Positions 10,192-20,538 of a DNA stretch of 64,000 nucleotides are shown piece after piece. The DNA is from Daphnia pulex. Its lineage: Eukaryota > Arthropoda > Branchiopoda > Diplostraca > Daphniidae. Every line of letters begins with the position of its first letter. Positions within the stretch are counted from its first letter, which is position 1. The stretch is taken from assembly GCF_021134715.1 (NCBI RefSeq), contig NC_060026.1, positions 5,084,001-5,148,000 on the forward strand, read 5' to 3'. The notes below the pieces were generated by a model. That model was not told where the DNA came from, made no database searches, and saw nothing but the letters and a program-made list of their open reading frames with translations. Made by a program: the position numbers and the translations under genes.

Positions 10192-10262
10192 GCATCGATG
10201 GTTCAGTGGTAGAATGCTCGCCTGCCACGCGGGCGGCCCGGGTTCGATTCCCGGTCGATGCA
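10192..10262 (+). tRNA. tRNA-Gly-GCC: tRNA-Gly(GCC), consensus copy
   Basis: Decodes GGC/GGU as glycine in cytosolic translation. The 71 nt cloverleaf has a perfect 7 bp acceptor stem (GCATCGA with TCGATGC), discriminator A and D loop AGTGGTA. The anticodon loop is CTGCCAC with GCC at 10224-10226, and the T arm is CCGGG-TTCGATT-CCCGG. A box and B box (GGTTCGATTCC) are intact, there is no intron and no encoded CCA. TTTT follows the last base directly, an ideal Pol III terminator. This exact sequence is the most common tRNA-Gly in the array. Standard tRNA numbering is used in all entries. Confidence 0.97.
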
Positions 10263-10266
10263 TTTT
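10263..10266 (+). terminator. Pol III terminator of tRNA-Gly (type example)
   Basis: TTTT begins immediately after the discriminator base. The same T4 follows almost every tRNA-Gly copy in the array, so the 3' trailer should be very short. Confidence 0.85.
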
Positions 10267-10812
10267 GTATCATGCATCATGTAGAATCTACTCATTTAAG
10301 TTTCGTTGGATAAAATCCTTGCGCACAGCCCGTGCGGACGGAACGTAGTGGTGATGGAAGCAATCTCTTTTCAGCGGACTCTATTTTTTCGTGCCGTTTT
10401 TGTGCATGTTAGTTAAATTTCCTTTGATAATACCGATTTGCGAAAAAACTATTTGTAGGAAAAGGGGTAAAAATGATTTCCATCGTAAGACTCTGTGTTT
10501 GCATTTTGGAAACCCGAGATAGTTATCGGTTCAAACTGGTTCCAGCTGTAGTCGTAATCGACATTCAGACGCAAACATTCGCCTTTTTCTAAACTAACGC
10601 TGTTGTATGTTATCCCATTCCCAAAACTTTAGTCTCCTATACCTACAGTCGACATTTGTTGAAAAGAAGAAACCAGCCAAAAACATTTCCAGGTTAAGGA
10701 TACGTGAGTATTGAGAGAAATGGATTCCAATGAAATGTTAATTAATGTCACTAAAACAGTAGTCTGCAGAATTATCCATGAAAATATAACTCTACGTATG
10801 ACACTTCTTTTT

Positions 10813-10884
10813 TTATCTCGACGTGATTTGAACGCGCAACCTCCTGATCTGGAGTCAGGCGCGCTACCGCTGCGCCACGAAATC
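10813..10884 (-). tRNA. tRNA-Trp-CCA: tRNA-Trp(CCA) with G1-A72
   Basis: Anticodon at 10850-10852. A72 faces G1, C52 faces A62 in the T stem, and G15 is normal. A TATAAATT lies at -22 to -15 (10899-10906 on the - strand), a plausible TFIIIB-favouring flank. Confidence 0.6.
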
Positions 10885-11164
10885 CTGAGTTGTAATCTAA
10901 TTTATATCATACTACTTGCGGAAGTGCAGAGTTTTTCAAGAAGTAGTAGATCCGGTTGTAAAATTGATTATCACCCGATTAAATTTAGTCTTTTGAAAGT
11001 TTCATCCTGAGTAGTCAGGGGATTTCTTACTTTCTCAGTGGATATTTTCATCGCCACAAGCCTTGGTTTCCATACTGAAAGCTGACCGGCTTGGGTGTGG
11101 TCGACGGCTACAACAAACGGGACGTCGTCGTTGATATTTAATCAAAAATCTTTAATTTAGTCCA

Positions 11165-11235
11165 GCATCGATGGTTCAGTGGTAGAATGCTCGCCTGCCA
11201 CGCGGGCGGCCCGGGTTCGATTCCCGGTCGATGCA
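11165..11235 (+). tRNA. tRNA-Gly-GCC: tRNA-Gly(GCC), consensus copy
   Basis: Identical to the consensus, with the anticodon at 11197-11199 and T4 terminator at the 3' end. Confidence 0.96.
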
Positions 11236-11294
11236 TTTTGTATCATGCATCATGTAGAATCTACTCATTTAAGTTTCGTTGGATAAAATCCTTG

Positions 11295-11309
11295 CGCACA
11301 ACCTGTGCG
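11295..11309 (+). other. conserved spacer hairpin (type example)
   Basis: CGCACA-ACC-TGTGCG, a perfect 6 bp stem with a 3 base loop, 59 bp after tRNA-Gly. Present in nearly all units, with the loop variants GCC and ACC. It lies beyond the T4 terminator, so it would be in RNA only after read-through. Role unknown. Confidence 0.55.
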
Positions 11310-11786
11310 GACGGAACGTAGTGGTGATGGAAGTAATCTCTTTTCGGCGGACTCTATTTTTTCGTGCCATTTTTGTGCATGTTAGTTAAATTTCCTTTGA
11401 TAATACCGATTTGCGGAAAAACTATTTGTAGGAAAAGGGGTAAAAATGATTTCCATCGTAAGACTCTGTGTTTGCATTTTGGAAACCCGAGATAGTTATC
11501 GGTTCAAACTGGTTCCAGCTGTAGTCGTAATCGACATTCAGACGCAAACATTCGCCTTTTTTCTAAACTAACGCTGTTGTATGTTATCCCCTTCCCAAAA
11601 CTTTAGTCTCCTATACCTACAGTCGACATTTGTTGAAAAGAAGAAACCAGCCAAAAACATTTCCAGGTTAAGGATACTTGAGTATTGAGAGATATGGATT
11701 CCAATGAAATGTTAATTAATGTCACTAAAACAGTAGTCTGCAGAATTATCCATGAAAATGTAACTCTACGTGTGACACTTCTTTTT

Positions 11787-11858
11787 TTATCTCGACGTGA
11801 TTTGAACACGCAACCTCCTGATGTGGAGTCAGGCGCGCTTCCGTTGCGCCACGAAATC
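11787..11858 (-). tRNA. tRNA-Trp-CCA: tRNA-Trp(CCA) with C37
   Basis: Anticodon CCA at 11824-11826, but position 37, next to the anticodon, is C instead of G. Also A72 and A20. A pyrimidine at 37 is rare and should weaken codon pairing. Confidence 0.6.
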
Positions 11859-12138
11859 CTGAGTTAAGATCTAATTTATATCATACTAATTGCGGAAGTG
11901 CAGAGTTTTTCAAGAAGTAGTAGATCCGGTTGTAAAATTGATTATCACCCGATTAAATTTAGTCTTTTGAAAGTTTCAACCTGATTAGTCAGGGGATTTC
12001 TTACTTTCTCAGTGGATATTTTCATTGTTACAAGCCTTGGTTTCCATATTGAAAGCTGACCGGCTTGGGTGTGGTCGACGGCTACAACATACGGGACGTC
12101 GTCGTTGATATTCAATCAAAAATCTTTAGTACGTTCCA

Positions 12139-12209
12139 GCATCGATGGTTCAGTGGTAGAATGCTCGCCTGCCACGCGGGCGGCCCGGGTTCGATTCCCG
12201 GTCGATGCA
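12139..12209 (+). tRNA. tRNA-Gly-GCC: tRNA-Gly(GCC), consensus copy
   Basis: Consensus sequence with the anticodon at 12171-12173. Confidence 0.96.
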
Positions 12210-12761
12210 TTTTGTATCATGCATCATGAAGAATCTACTCATTTAATTTTCGTTGGATAAAATCCTTGCGCACAACCTGTGCGGACGGAACGTAGTGGTG
12301 ATGGAAGCAATCTCTTTTCGGCGGACTCTATTTTTTCGTGCCGTTTTTGTGCATATTAGTTAAATTTCCTTTGATAATACCGATTTGCGAAAAAACTATT
12401 TGTAGGAAAAGGGGTAAAAATGATTTCCATCGTAAGACTCTGTGTTTGCATTTTGGAAACCCGAGATAGTTATCGGTTCAAACTGGTTCCAGCTGTAGTC
12501 GTAATCGACATTCAGACGCAAACATTCGCCTTTTTTCTAAACTAACGCTGTTGTATGTTATCCCATTCCCAAAACTTTAGTCTCCTATACCTACAGTCGA
12601 TATTTTGTTGAAAAGAAGAAACCAGCCAAAAACATTTCCAGGTTAAGGATACATGAGTATTGAGAGAAATGGATTCCAATGAAATGTTAATTAATGTCAC
12701 TAAAACAGTAGTCTGCAGAATTATCCATGAAAATGTAACTCTACGTGTGACACTTCTTTTT

Positions 12762-12833
12762 TGATCTCGACGTGACTTGAACACGTAACCTCCTGATCTG
12801 GAGTCAGGCGCGCTACCGTTGCGCCACGAAATC
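12762..12833 (-). tRNA. tRNA-Trp-CCA: tRNA-Trp(CCA)
   Basis: Anticodon at 12799-12801. A49 pairs better with U65 than the consensus G, and G59 is a loop change. All stems hold. Confidence 0.92.
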
Positions 12834-13113
12834 CTGAGTTATAATCTAATTTATATCATACTAATTGCGGAAGTGTAGAGTTTTTCAAGAAGTAGTAGAT
12901 CCGGTTGTAAAATTGATTATCACCCGATTAAATTTAGTCTTTTGAAAGTTTCAACCTGAGTAGTCAGGGGATTTCTTACTTTCTCAGTGGATATTTTCAT
13001 TGCCACAAGCCTTGGTTTCCATACTGAAAGCTGACTGGCTTGGGTGTGGTCGACGGCTACAACATACGGGACGTCGTCGTTGATATTAAATCAAAAATCT
13101 TTAGTACGGTCCA

Positions 13114-13184
13114 GCATCGATGGTTCAGTGGTAGAATGCTCGCCTGCCACGCGGGCGGCCCGGGTTCGATTCCCGGTCGATGCA
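13114..13184 (+). tRNA. tRNA-Gly-GCC: tRNA-Gly(GCC), consensus copy
   Basis: Consensus sequence with the anticodon at 13146-13148. Confidence 0.96.
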
Positions 13185-13735
13185 TTTTGTATCATGCATC
13201 ATGAAGAATCTACTCATTTAATTTTCGTTGGATAAAATCCTTGCGCACAACCTGTGCGGACGGAACGTAGTGGTGATGGAAGCAATCTCTTTTCGGCGGA
13301 CTCTATTTTTTCGTGCCGTTTTTGTGCATGTTAGTTAAATTTCCTTTGATAATACCGATTTGCGAAAAAACTATTTGTAGGAAAAGGGGTAAAAATGATT
13401 TCCATCGTAAGACTCTGTGTTTGCATTTTGGAAACCCGAGATAGTTATCGGTTCAAACTGGTTCCAGCTGTAGTCGTAATCGACATTCAGACGCAAACAT
13501 TCGCCTTTTTTCTAAACTAACGCTGTTGTATGTTATCCCATTCCCAAAACTTTAGTCTCCTATACCTACAGTCGACATTTGTTGAAAAGAAGAAACCAGC
13601 CAAAAACATTTCCAGGTTAAGGATACATGAGTATTGAGAGAAATGGATTCCAATGAAATGTTAATTAATGTCACTAAAACTTTAGTCTGCAGAATTATTC
13701 ATGAAAATGTAACTCTTCGTGTGACACTTCTTTTT

Positions 13736-13807
13736 TGATCTCGACGTGATTTGAACACGCAACCTCCTGATCTGGAGTCAGGCGCGCTACCGTTGCGCCA
13801 CGAAATC
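13736..13807 (-). tRNA. tRNA-Trp-CCA: tRNA-Trp(CCA), consensus copy
   Basis: Decodes UGG as tryptophan. The 72 nt cloverleaf has acceptor GATTTCG paired with CGAGATC (one G-U), discriminator A, D stem GCGC/GCGC and D loop AACGGTA. The anticodon stem-loop is CCTGA-CTCCAGA-TCAGG with CCA at 13773-13775, and the T arm is GCGTG-TTCAAAT-CACGT. No intron, no encoded CCA. On its own strand the gene is followed by A6. The first run of four T comes only ~28 nt further on, so the 3' trailer should be longer than that of tRNA-Gly. Confidence 0.97.
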
Positions 13808-14084
13808 CTGACTTATGACCTAATTTATATCATACTAATTGCGGAAGTGCAGAGTTTTTCAAGAAGTAGTAGATCCGGTTCTAAAATTGATTATCACCCG
13901 ATTAAATTTAGTCTTTTGAAAGTTTCAACCTGAGTAGTCAGGGGATTTCTTACTTTCTCAGTGGATATTTTCATCGCCACAAGCCTTGGTTTCCATACTG
14001 AAAGCTGACCGGCTTGGGTGTGGTCGACGGCTACAACATACGGGACGTCGTTGACATTAAATCAAAAATCTTTAGTATAGTCCA

Positions 14085-14155
14085 GCATCGATGGTTCAGT
14101 GGTAGAATGCTCGCCTGCCACGCGGGCGGCCCGGGTTCGATTCCCGGTCGATGCA
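14085..14155 (+). tRNA. tRNA-Gly-GCC: tRNA-Gly(GCC), consensus copy
   Basis: Consensus sequence with the anticodon at 14117-14119. Confidence 0.96.
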
Positions 14156-14705
14156 TTTTGTATCATGCATCATGAAGAATCTGCTCATTTAGTTTTCGTT
14201 GGATAAAATCCTTGCGCACATCCTGTGCGGACGGAACGTAGTGGTGATGGAAGCAATCTCTTTTCGGCGGACTCTATTTTTTCGTGCCGTTTTTGTGCAT
14301 GTTAGTTAAATTTCCTTTGATAATACCGATTTGCGAAAAAAATATTTGTAGGAAAAGGGGTAAAAATGATTTCCATCGTAAGACTCTGTGTTTGCATTTT
14401 GGAAACCCGAGATAGTTATCGGTTCAAACTGGTTCCAGCTGTAGTCGTAATCGACATTCAGACGCAAACATTCGCCTTTTTTCTAAACTAACGCTGTTGT
14501 ATGTTATCCCATTCCCAAAACTTTAGTCTCCTATACCTACAGTCGACATTTGTTGAAAAGAAGAAACCAGCCAAAAACATTTCCAGGTTAAGGATACATG
14601 AGTATTGAGAGAAATGGATTCCAATGAAATAATAATTAATGTCACTAAAACGTAGTCTGCAGAATTATCCATGAAAATGTAACTCTACGTGTGACACTTC
14701 TTTTT

Positions 14706-14777
14706 TGATCTCGACGTGTTTTGAACACGCAACCTCCTGATCTGGAGTCAGGCGCGCTACCGTTGCGCCACGAAATC
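14706..14777 (-). tRNA. tRNA-Trp-CCA: tRNA-Trp(CCA)
   Basis: Anticodon at 14743-14745. The only change is A60 in the T loop. Confidence 0.93.
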
Positions 14778-15057
14778 CTGAGTTATAATCTAATTTATAT
14801 CATACTAATTGCGGAAGTGCAGAGTTTTTCAAGAAGTAGTAGATCCGGTTGTAAAATTGATTATCACCCGATTAAATTTAGTCTTTTGAAAGTTTCAACC
14901 TGAGTAGTCAGGGGATTTCTTACTTTCTCAGTGGATATTTTCATCGCCACAAGCCTTGGTTTCCATACTGAAAGCTGACCGGCTTGGGTGTGGTCGACGG
15001 CTACAACAGACGGGACGTCGTCGTTGATATTGAATCAAAAATCTTTAGTATAGTCCA

Positions 15058-15128
15058 GCATCGATGGTTCAGTGGTAGAATGCTCGCCTGCCACGCGGGC
15101 GGCCCGGGTTCGATTCCCGGTCGATGCA
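15058..15128 (+). tRNA. tRNA-Gly-GCC: tRNA-Gly(GCC), consensus copy
   Basis: Consensus sequence with the anticodon at 15090-15092. Confidence 0.96.
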
Positions 15129-15679
15129 TTTTGTATCATGCATCATGTAGAATCTACTCATTTAAGTTTCGTAGGATAAAATCCTTGCGCACAGCCTGTG
15201 TGGACGGAACGTAGTGGTGATGGAAGCAATCTCTTTTCGGCGGACTCTATTTTTTCGTGCCGTTTTTGTGCATGTTAGTTAAATTTCCTTTGATAATACC
15301 GATTTGCGAAAAAACTATTTGTAGGAAAAGGGGTAAAAATGATTTCCATCGTAAGACTCTGTGTTTGCATTTTGGAAACCCGAGATAGTTATCGGTTCAA
15401 ACTGGTTCCAGCTGTAGTCGTAATCGACATTCAGACGCAAACATTCGCCTTTTTTCTAAACTAACGCTGTTGTATGTTATCCCATTCCCAAAACTTTAGT
15501 CTCCTATACCTACAGTCGACATTTGTTGAAAAGAAGAAACCAGCCAAAAACATTTCCAGGTTAAGGATACATGAGTATTGAGAGAAATGGATTCCAATGA
15601 AATGTTAATTAATGTCACTAAAACAGTAGTCTGCAGAATTATCCACGAAAATATAACTCTACGTGTGACACTTCTTTTT

Positions 15680-15751
15680 TGATCTCGACGTGATTTGAAC
15701 ACGCAACCTCCTGATCTGGAGTCAGGCGCGCTACCGTTGCGCCACGAAATC
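15680..15751 (-). tRNA. tRNA-Trp-CCA: tRNA-Trp(CCA), consensus copy
   Basis: Consensus sequence with the anticodon at 15717-15719. Its 5' flanking divergent spacer is cut 88 bp away by the composite insert starting at 15840. Confidence 0.96.
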
Positions 15752-16479
15752 CTGAGTTATAACCTAATTTATATCATACTACTTGCGGAAGTGCAGAGTT
15801 TTTCAAGAAGTAGTAGATCCGGTTGTAAAATTGATTATCCCTGAGGTATATTTATATACGAAGGTCCTTAACAATATAGGGTGTGGGGTATAGGGGGTAG
15901 GATAGTAGTAGCTAGTAGTGAAATTCAGAGGGTTTAATGTCCATTTTGTAATCCTTTATACGTTTCTTCCCTGAATGACCAATCTTCACCAAATTTTGTA
16001 CATAATTCTGTCCAAATTTAATACATTGCGTAACGGGGTTTAGATTTGTTTTTATTACTGTTTTAGAAATTTAATTTGCGTATTTGTTACCTAGCTGGTT
16101 GCCGAATCCTAGTTAGTGAATTCGCTTTTTTGCGTAACCTTCCAACTGTCAGTGCATGCTCAGTGTAAACAAAAAGAAAAAAAAAGTTTGGATTTTCCCT
16201 AGCAAGACAAGTTTTCTGCTATGGGAGTGGAGAGTATTAATTATTTGATTTGGTTGTTATGTTCGATTTCGATTTCGTCTTTATTCTTCTTTTTACTTTG
16301 TATTTTCCCACTCTTATTTTTTTAACCCTTTTTGTTTTATTATTACCTCTTTTTGTTTACTATTTTTTATCTTGATTTTAATAAATTTGGTTGTCCAAGT
16401 AAAATTTCCATGCCTCCTTTTTTAACAGTAAGTCATCAACCAAGAAGTTTAGGAACATTTTAAAAATGTTAGATTATAT

Positions 16480-16720
16480 TCATTTTGAAGCTCTGGGTCA
16501 TCTCTCCCTTCTTCCTCTGTCCTCTTCTCGGTCATCAAGATCTTCTTGCGGTCGTGAAGAGTTACCACCAATCTTCCACTTCCATTTACCTCCGAAAGCT
16601 TATTAAGAGGAATTTTTTAAAAAATTACAAACTTAGTTTTCCTTTCCGACTTGATCGAGATTAGAACTCCGAACCATGCGAATGGCTGTCTGGGTTGATG
16701 ACCATTAGACCGTCATTGTT
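16480..16720 (-). mobile_element. tRNA-derived SINE, copy A (older)
   Basis: On the - strand an A-box-like TGGTCTAATGG-type motif (complement at 16702-16713) is followed ~35 nt later by a B-box-like GAGTTCTAATCTC (16657-16669). Next come an AT-rich link and a body with GGAGGTAAATGG-like sequence, ending towards 16480. The B box is less perfect than in copy B. The family is not recognised. Confidence 0.6.
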
Positions 16721-16863
16721 ATATCATTGGAAGGGAAAAAATGGCTATGATGGTAGCTCGCTATCTATAAGCCAAAACTCATGTAATGCAACATGTGACC
16801 GCATGATATAATTGTATTGTTACTATAGTAATAACTGTTACTTTAACTTAATATAAACATGAA

Positions 16864-16912
16864 GTGCGACGTGGGGTGGCGGGGCGAAGCCTCAGCCACA
16901 CCCAAGTCGCAC
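16864..16912. repeat. GC-rich 49 bp hairpin, copy A
   Basis: Outer arms GTGCGAC and GTCGCAC are perfect complements. Inside lie GTGGGGTGGCGGGGC and GCCTCAGCCACACC, which pair in part around a GAA loop. Flanks (an AT-rich tail with ATTAGTCAATTAGTTA) match copy B. It could be the terminal hairpin of a small transposable element. Confidence 0.6.
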
Positions 16913-17021
16913 CACTCATAATATTGACAGATTATTAGTCAATTAGTTAATAAGAATCAAATCATTTAAGAAAATAAAGGGAAACAGAATTTTCCAAATA
17001 TAATAGTATGTTTGTTCATAC

Positions 17022-17260
17022 TCATTTTGAAGCTCTGGGTCATCTTTCTCTTCTTCCCTTGTCCTCTCCACAGTCATCAAGATCTTTTAGTGGTCGTGAA
17101 GAGTTACCACCGATCTTCCACTTCCATTTACCTCCGAAAGTTTTTTAAGTGTAATTTTTCAAAAGTTACAAATTTAAATTTCCTCAATGACATCATCGAG
17201 ATTCGAACCTCGAACCATATGAGTGGCAGCCCGGGTTGCTAACCATTAGACCAACATTTA
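17022..17260 (-). mobile_element. tRNA-derived SINE, copy B
   Basis: On the - strand the A box TGGTCTAATGG (complement 17243-17253) and the B box GAGGTTCGAATCTC (complement 17198-17211) are close to the Pol III consensus. The tRNA-like head includes CTGCCAC, the same seven bases as the tRNA-Gly(GCC) anticodon loop, though the stem around it does not pair well. The body is similar to copy A. No long A tail is visible. Confidence 0.65.
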
Positions 17261-17551
17261 CATAAGGTCTAAGGGAAAGCGTGGTCCGGTTCGTGTGTAC
17301 ACCGAACAATGTTACGAAAGACGAAGTAAAGCTATAGTAATATCGCTAGCGACGCTACCATCGGTATCGATTTCGGAACCGGTCGTAAAACATTTAGGTT
17401 ATATGCCTGAATTAAGATTTTTTCAATGGTGGTTTAATCTAACTGCTATAAGAGCACATCCATTTCTCTATAGTTTATATGTAACTAATAATTTTTCCAA
17501 TTTCATGTTACTATAGTAATAAATGTTGCTATAACTTAATCTAAACATGAA

Positions 17552-17600
17552 GTGCGACGTGGGGTGGCGGGGCGAAGCCTCCGCCACACCTAAGTCGCAC
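17552..17600. repeat. GC-rich 49 bp hairpin, copy B
   Basis: Same structure as 16864-16912, with GCCTCCGCC pairing better with GGCGGGGC than the copy A version. Copy spacing is 688 bp, while the SINE spacing is ~541 bp, so ~150 bp was gained between SINE and hairpin in copy B (or lost in A). Confidence 0.6.
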
Positions 17601-17971
17601 CACTCATAATATTAACAGATTATTAGTCAATTAGTTATAAAGAATCAATTATGAAAGAGAATAAAGGGAAACAGAATTTTCCAAACGTTATAGTATGTAT
17701 TAATCTACCATAACCTTTATTTTCTGTCTCTTTAACGTTTAAAAAAATTACCGAAGGATATTACCGAATGAATCTTGTCACCCGATTAAATTTAGTCTTT
17801 TGAAAGTTTCAACCTGAGTAGTCAGGGGATTTCTTACTTTCTCAGTGGATATTTTCATTGCCACAAGCCTTGGTTTCCATACTGAAAGCTGACCGGCTTG
17901 GGTGTGGTCGACGGCTACAACATACGGGACGTCGTCGTTGATATTCGATCAAAAATCTTTAGTATGGTCGA

Positions 17972-18042
17972 GCATCGATGGTTCAGTGGTAGAATGCTCG
18001 CCTGCCACGCGGGCGGCCCGGGTTCGATTCCCGGTCGATGCA
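17972..18042 (+). tRNA. tRNA-Gly-GCC: tRNA-Gly(GCC), consensus copy
   Basis: Consensus sequence with the anticodon at 18004-18006. First array gene right of the composite insert. Confidence 0.96.
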
Positions 18043-18593
18043 TTTTGTATCATGCATCATGAAGAATCTACTCATTTAATTTTCGTTGGATAAAATCCTT
18101 GCGCACAACCTGTGCGGACGGAACGTAGTGGTGATGGAAGCAATCTCTTTTCGGCGGACTCTATTTTTTCGTGCCGTTTTTGTGCATGTTAGTTAAATTT
18201 CCTTTGATAATACCGATTTGCGAAAAAACTATTTGTAGGAAAAGGGGTAAAAATGATTTCCATCGTAAGACTCTGTGTTTGCATTTTGGAAACCCGAGAT
18301 AGTTATCGGTTCAAACTGGTTCCAGCTGTAGTCGTAATCGACATTCAGACGCAAACATTCGCCTTTTTTCTAAACTAACGCTGTTGTATGTTATCCCATT
18401 CCCAAAACTTTAGTCTCCTATACCTACAGTCGACATTTGTTGAAAAGAAGAAACCAGCCAAAAACATTTCCAGGTTAAGGATACATGAGTATTGAGAGAA
18501 ATGGATTCCAATGAAATGTTAATTAATGTCACTAAAACTTTAGTCTGCAGAATTATCCATGAAAATGTAACTCTTCGTGTGACACTTCTTTTT

Positions 18594-18665
18594 TGATCTC
18601 GACGTGATTTGAACACGCAACCTCCTGATCTGGAGTCAGGCGCGCTACCGTTGCGCCACGAAATC
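18594..18665 (-). tRNA. tRNA-Trp-CCA: tRNA-Trp(CCA), consensus copy
   Basis: Consensus sequence with the anticodon at 18631-18633. Confidence 0.96.
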
Positions 18666-18942
18666 CTGACTTATGACCTAATTTATATCATACTAATTGC
18701 GGAAGTGCAGAGTTTTTCAAGAAGTAGTAGATCCGGTTCTAAAATTGATTATCACCCGATTAAATTTAGTCTTTTGAAAGTTTCAACCTGAGTAGTCAGG
18801 GGATTTCTTACTTTCTCAGTGGATATTTTCATCGCCACAAGCCTTGGTTTCCATACTGAAAGCTGACCGGCTTGGGTGTGGTCGACGGCTACAACATACG
18901 GGACGTCGTTGATATTAAATCAAAAATCTTTAGTACGGTCTA

Positions 18943-19013
18943 GCATCGATGGTTCAGTGGTAGAATGCTCGCCTGCCACGCGGGCGGCCCGGGTTCGATT
19001 CCCGGTCGATGCA
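18943..19013 (+). tRNA. tRNA-Gly-GCC: tRNA-Gly(GCC), consensus copy
   Basis: Consensus sequence with the anticodon at 18975-18977. Confidence 0.96.
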
Positions 19014-19563
19014 TTTTGTATCATGCATCATGAAGAATCTACTCATTTAATTTTCGTTGGATAAAATCCTTGAGCACAACCTGTGCGGACGGAACGTAGT
19101 GGTGATGGAAGCAATCTCTTTTCGGCGGACTCTATTTTTTCGTGCCGTTTTTGTGCATGTTAGTTAAATTTCCTTTGATAATACCGATTTGCGAAAAAAC
19201 TATTTGTAGGAAAAGGGGTAAAAATGATTTCCATCGTAAGACTCTGTGTTTGCATTTTGGAAACCCGAGATAGTTATCGGTTCAAACTGGTTCCAGCTGT
19301 AGTCGTAATCGACATTCAGACGCAAACATTCGCCTTTTTCTAAACTAACGCTGTTGTATGTTATCCCATTCCCAAAACTTTAGTCTCCTATACCTACAGT
19401 CGACATTTGTTGAAAAGAAGAAACCAGCCAAAAACATTTCCAGGTTAAGGATACATGAGTATTGAGAGAAATGGATTCCAATGAAATGTTAATTAATGTC
19501 ACTAAAACAGTAGTCTGCAGAATTATCCACGAAAATATAACTCTACGTGTGACACTTCTTTTT

Positions 19564-19635
19564 TGATCTCGACGTGATTTGAACACGCAACCTCCTGATC
19601 TTGACTCAGGCGCGCTACCGTTGCGCCACGAAATC
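19564..19635 (-). tRNA. tRNA-Trp body with anticodon CAA
   Basis: All stems match tRNA-Trp, but the loop is GTCAAGA: C35 became A and C32 became G. The anticodon CAA (19601-19603) would read the leucine codon UUG. U33 and G37 are kept. Tryptophanyl-tRNA synthetase reads CCA as a main identity element, so charging is uncertain. It could be inactive, a Trp-for-Leu missense tRNA, or recruited elsewhere. Confidence 0.8.
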
Positions 19636-19915
19636 CTGAGTTATAATCTAATTTATATCATACTACTTGCGGAAGTGCAGAGTTTTTCAAGAAGTAGTAG
19701 ATCCGGTTGTAAAATTGATTATCACCCGATTAAATTTAGTCTTTTGAAAGTTTCAACCTGAGTAGTCAGGGGATTTCTTACTTTCTCAGTGGATATTTTC
19801 ATCGCCACAAGCCTTGGTTTCCATACTGAAAGCTGACCGGCTTGGGTGTGGTCGACGGCTACAACAAACGGGACGTCGTCGTTGATATTCAATCAAAAAT
19901 ATTTAGTTTGGTCCA

Positions 19916-19986
19916 GCATCGATGGTTCAGTGGTAGAATGCTCGCCTGCCACGTGGGCGGCCCGGGTTTGATTCCCGGTCGATGCA
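19916..19986 (+). tRNA. tRNA-Gly-GCC: tRNA-Gly(GCC) with U56
   Basis: Anticodon at 19948-19950. C56 is U in the T loop (B box), and U40 wobbles with G30. C56 normally contacts G19, so activity may be reduced. Confidence 0.6.
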
Positions 19987-20506
19987 TTTTGTATCATGCA
20001 TCATGTAGAATCTACTCATTTAAGTTTCGTTGGATAAAATCCTTGCGCACAACCTGTGCGGACGGAACGTAGTGGTGATGGAAGCAATCTCTTTTCGGCG
20101 GACTCTATTTTTTCGTGCCGTTTTTGTGCATGTTAGTTAAATTTCCTTTGATAATACCGATTTGCGAAAAAAACTATTTGTAGGAAAAGGGGTAAAAATG
20201 ATTTCCATCGTAAGACTCTGTGCTTGCATTTTGGAAACCCGAGATAGTTATCGGTTCAAACTGGTTCCAGCTGTAGTCGTAATCGACATTCAGACGCAAA
20301 CATTCGCCTTTTTTCTAAACTAACGCTGTTGTATGTTATCCCATTCCCAAAACTTTAGTCTCCTATACCTACAGTCGACATTTGTTGAAAAGAAGAAACC
20401 AGCCAAAAACATTTCCAGGTTAAGGATACATGAGTATTGAGAGAAATGGATTCCAATGAAATGTTAATTAATGTCACTAAAACAGTAGTCTGCAGAATTA
20501 TCCATG

Positions 20507-20510
20507 AAAA
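20507..20510 (-). terminator. likely first Pol III terminator of tRNA-Trp (type example)
   Basis: AAAA on + is TTTT on the - strand, 28 nt beyond the tRNA-Trp 3' end at 20539. It is the first run of four T on that strand, and similar runs (sometimes T5) occur at the same place in most units. Confidence 0.55.
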
Positions 20511-20538
20511 TGTAACTCTACGTGTAACACTTCTTTTT

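Larger units (their letters stand above)
10192..11164. repeat. reference 973 bp array unit
   Basis: Used here as the type unit: tRNA-Gly 10192-10262 (+), convergent spacer 10263-10812, tRNA-Trp 10813-10884 (-), divergent spacer 10885-11164. The convergent spacer holds a hairpin ~60 bp after tRNA-Gly, a T6 tract ~120 bp after it (10384-10389) and long near-invariant stretches. The divergent spacer holds a long-armed inverted repeat (10081-10126 in the preceding unit). No protein, snRNA, 5S or snoRNA gene is recognisable in either spacer. Confidence 0.9.
15840..17777. mobile_element. composite foreign insert in a divergent spacer (SINEs plus unknown DNA)
   Basis: The divergent spacer stops after GATTATC (15839) and resumes at TCACCCGATT (17778), so 1938 bp were gained with at most a 2 bp TC repeat at the edges. 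The insert contains two minus-strand tRNA-derived SINE copies (16480-16720 and 17022-17260), two copies of a GC-rich hairpin (16864-16912 and 17552-17600) with similar flanks, and a left part (15840-16479) without recognised content. I see no clear terminal inverted repeats and no transposase. It may be a block that moved as one, or DNA captured during break repair. Confidence 0.7.

Noticed and set aside
10522-10540. B-box-like GGTTCAAACTGG in the convergent spacer as a third Pol III gene
   Set aside because: No A box lies at the right distance upstream and no cloverleaf can be drawn.
10263-10812. Hidden snRNA, 5S rRNA, spliced-leader or snoRNA gene in the convergent spacer
   Set aside because: I compared it by eye with remembered U1, U2, U4, U5, U6, U7 and 5S core motifs and found none. 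A covariance search with Rfam would settle it.
12601-12606. Local CGACATT to CGATATTT change in one spacer as a regulatory site
   Set aside because: It is a simple one-unit difference without recurrence.
17195-17255. A genuine tRNA gene on the minus strand of the insert
   Set aside because: A and B boxes are good, but acceptor and anticodon stems do not pair, and a similar diverged copy with the same body lies at 16480-16720, so it is a SINE head.
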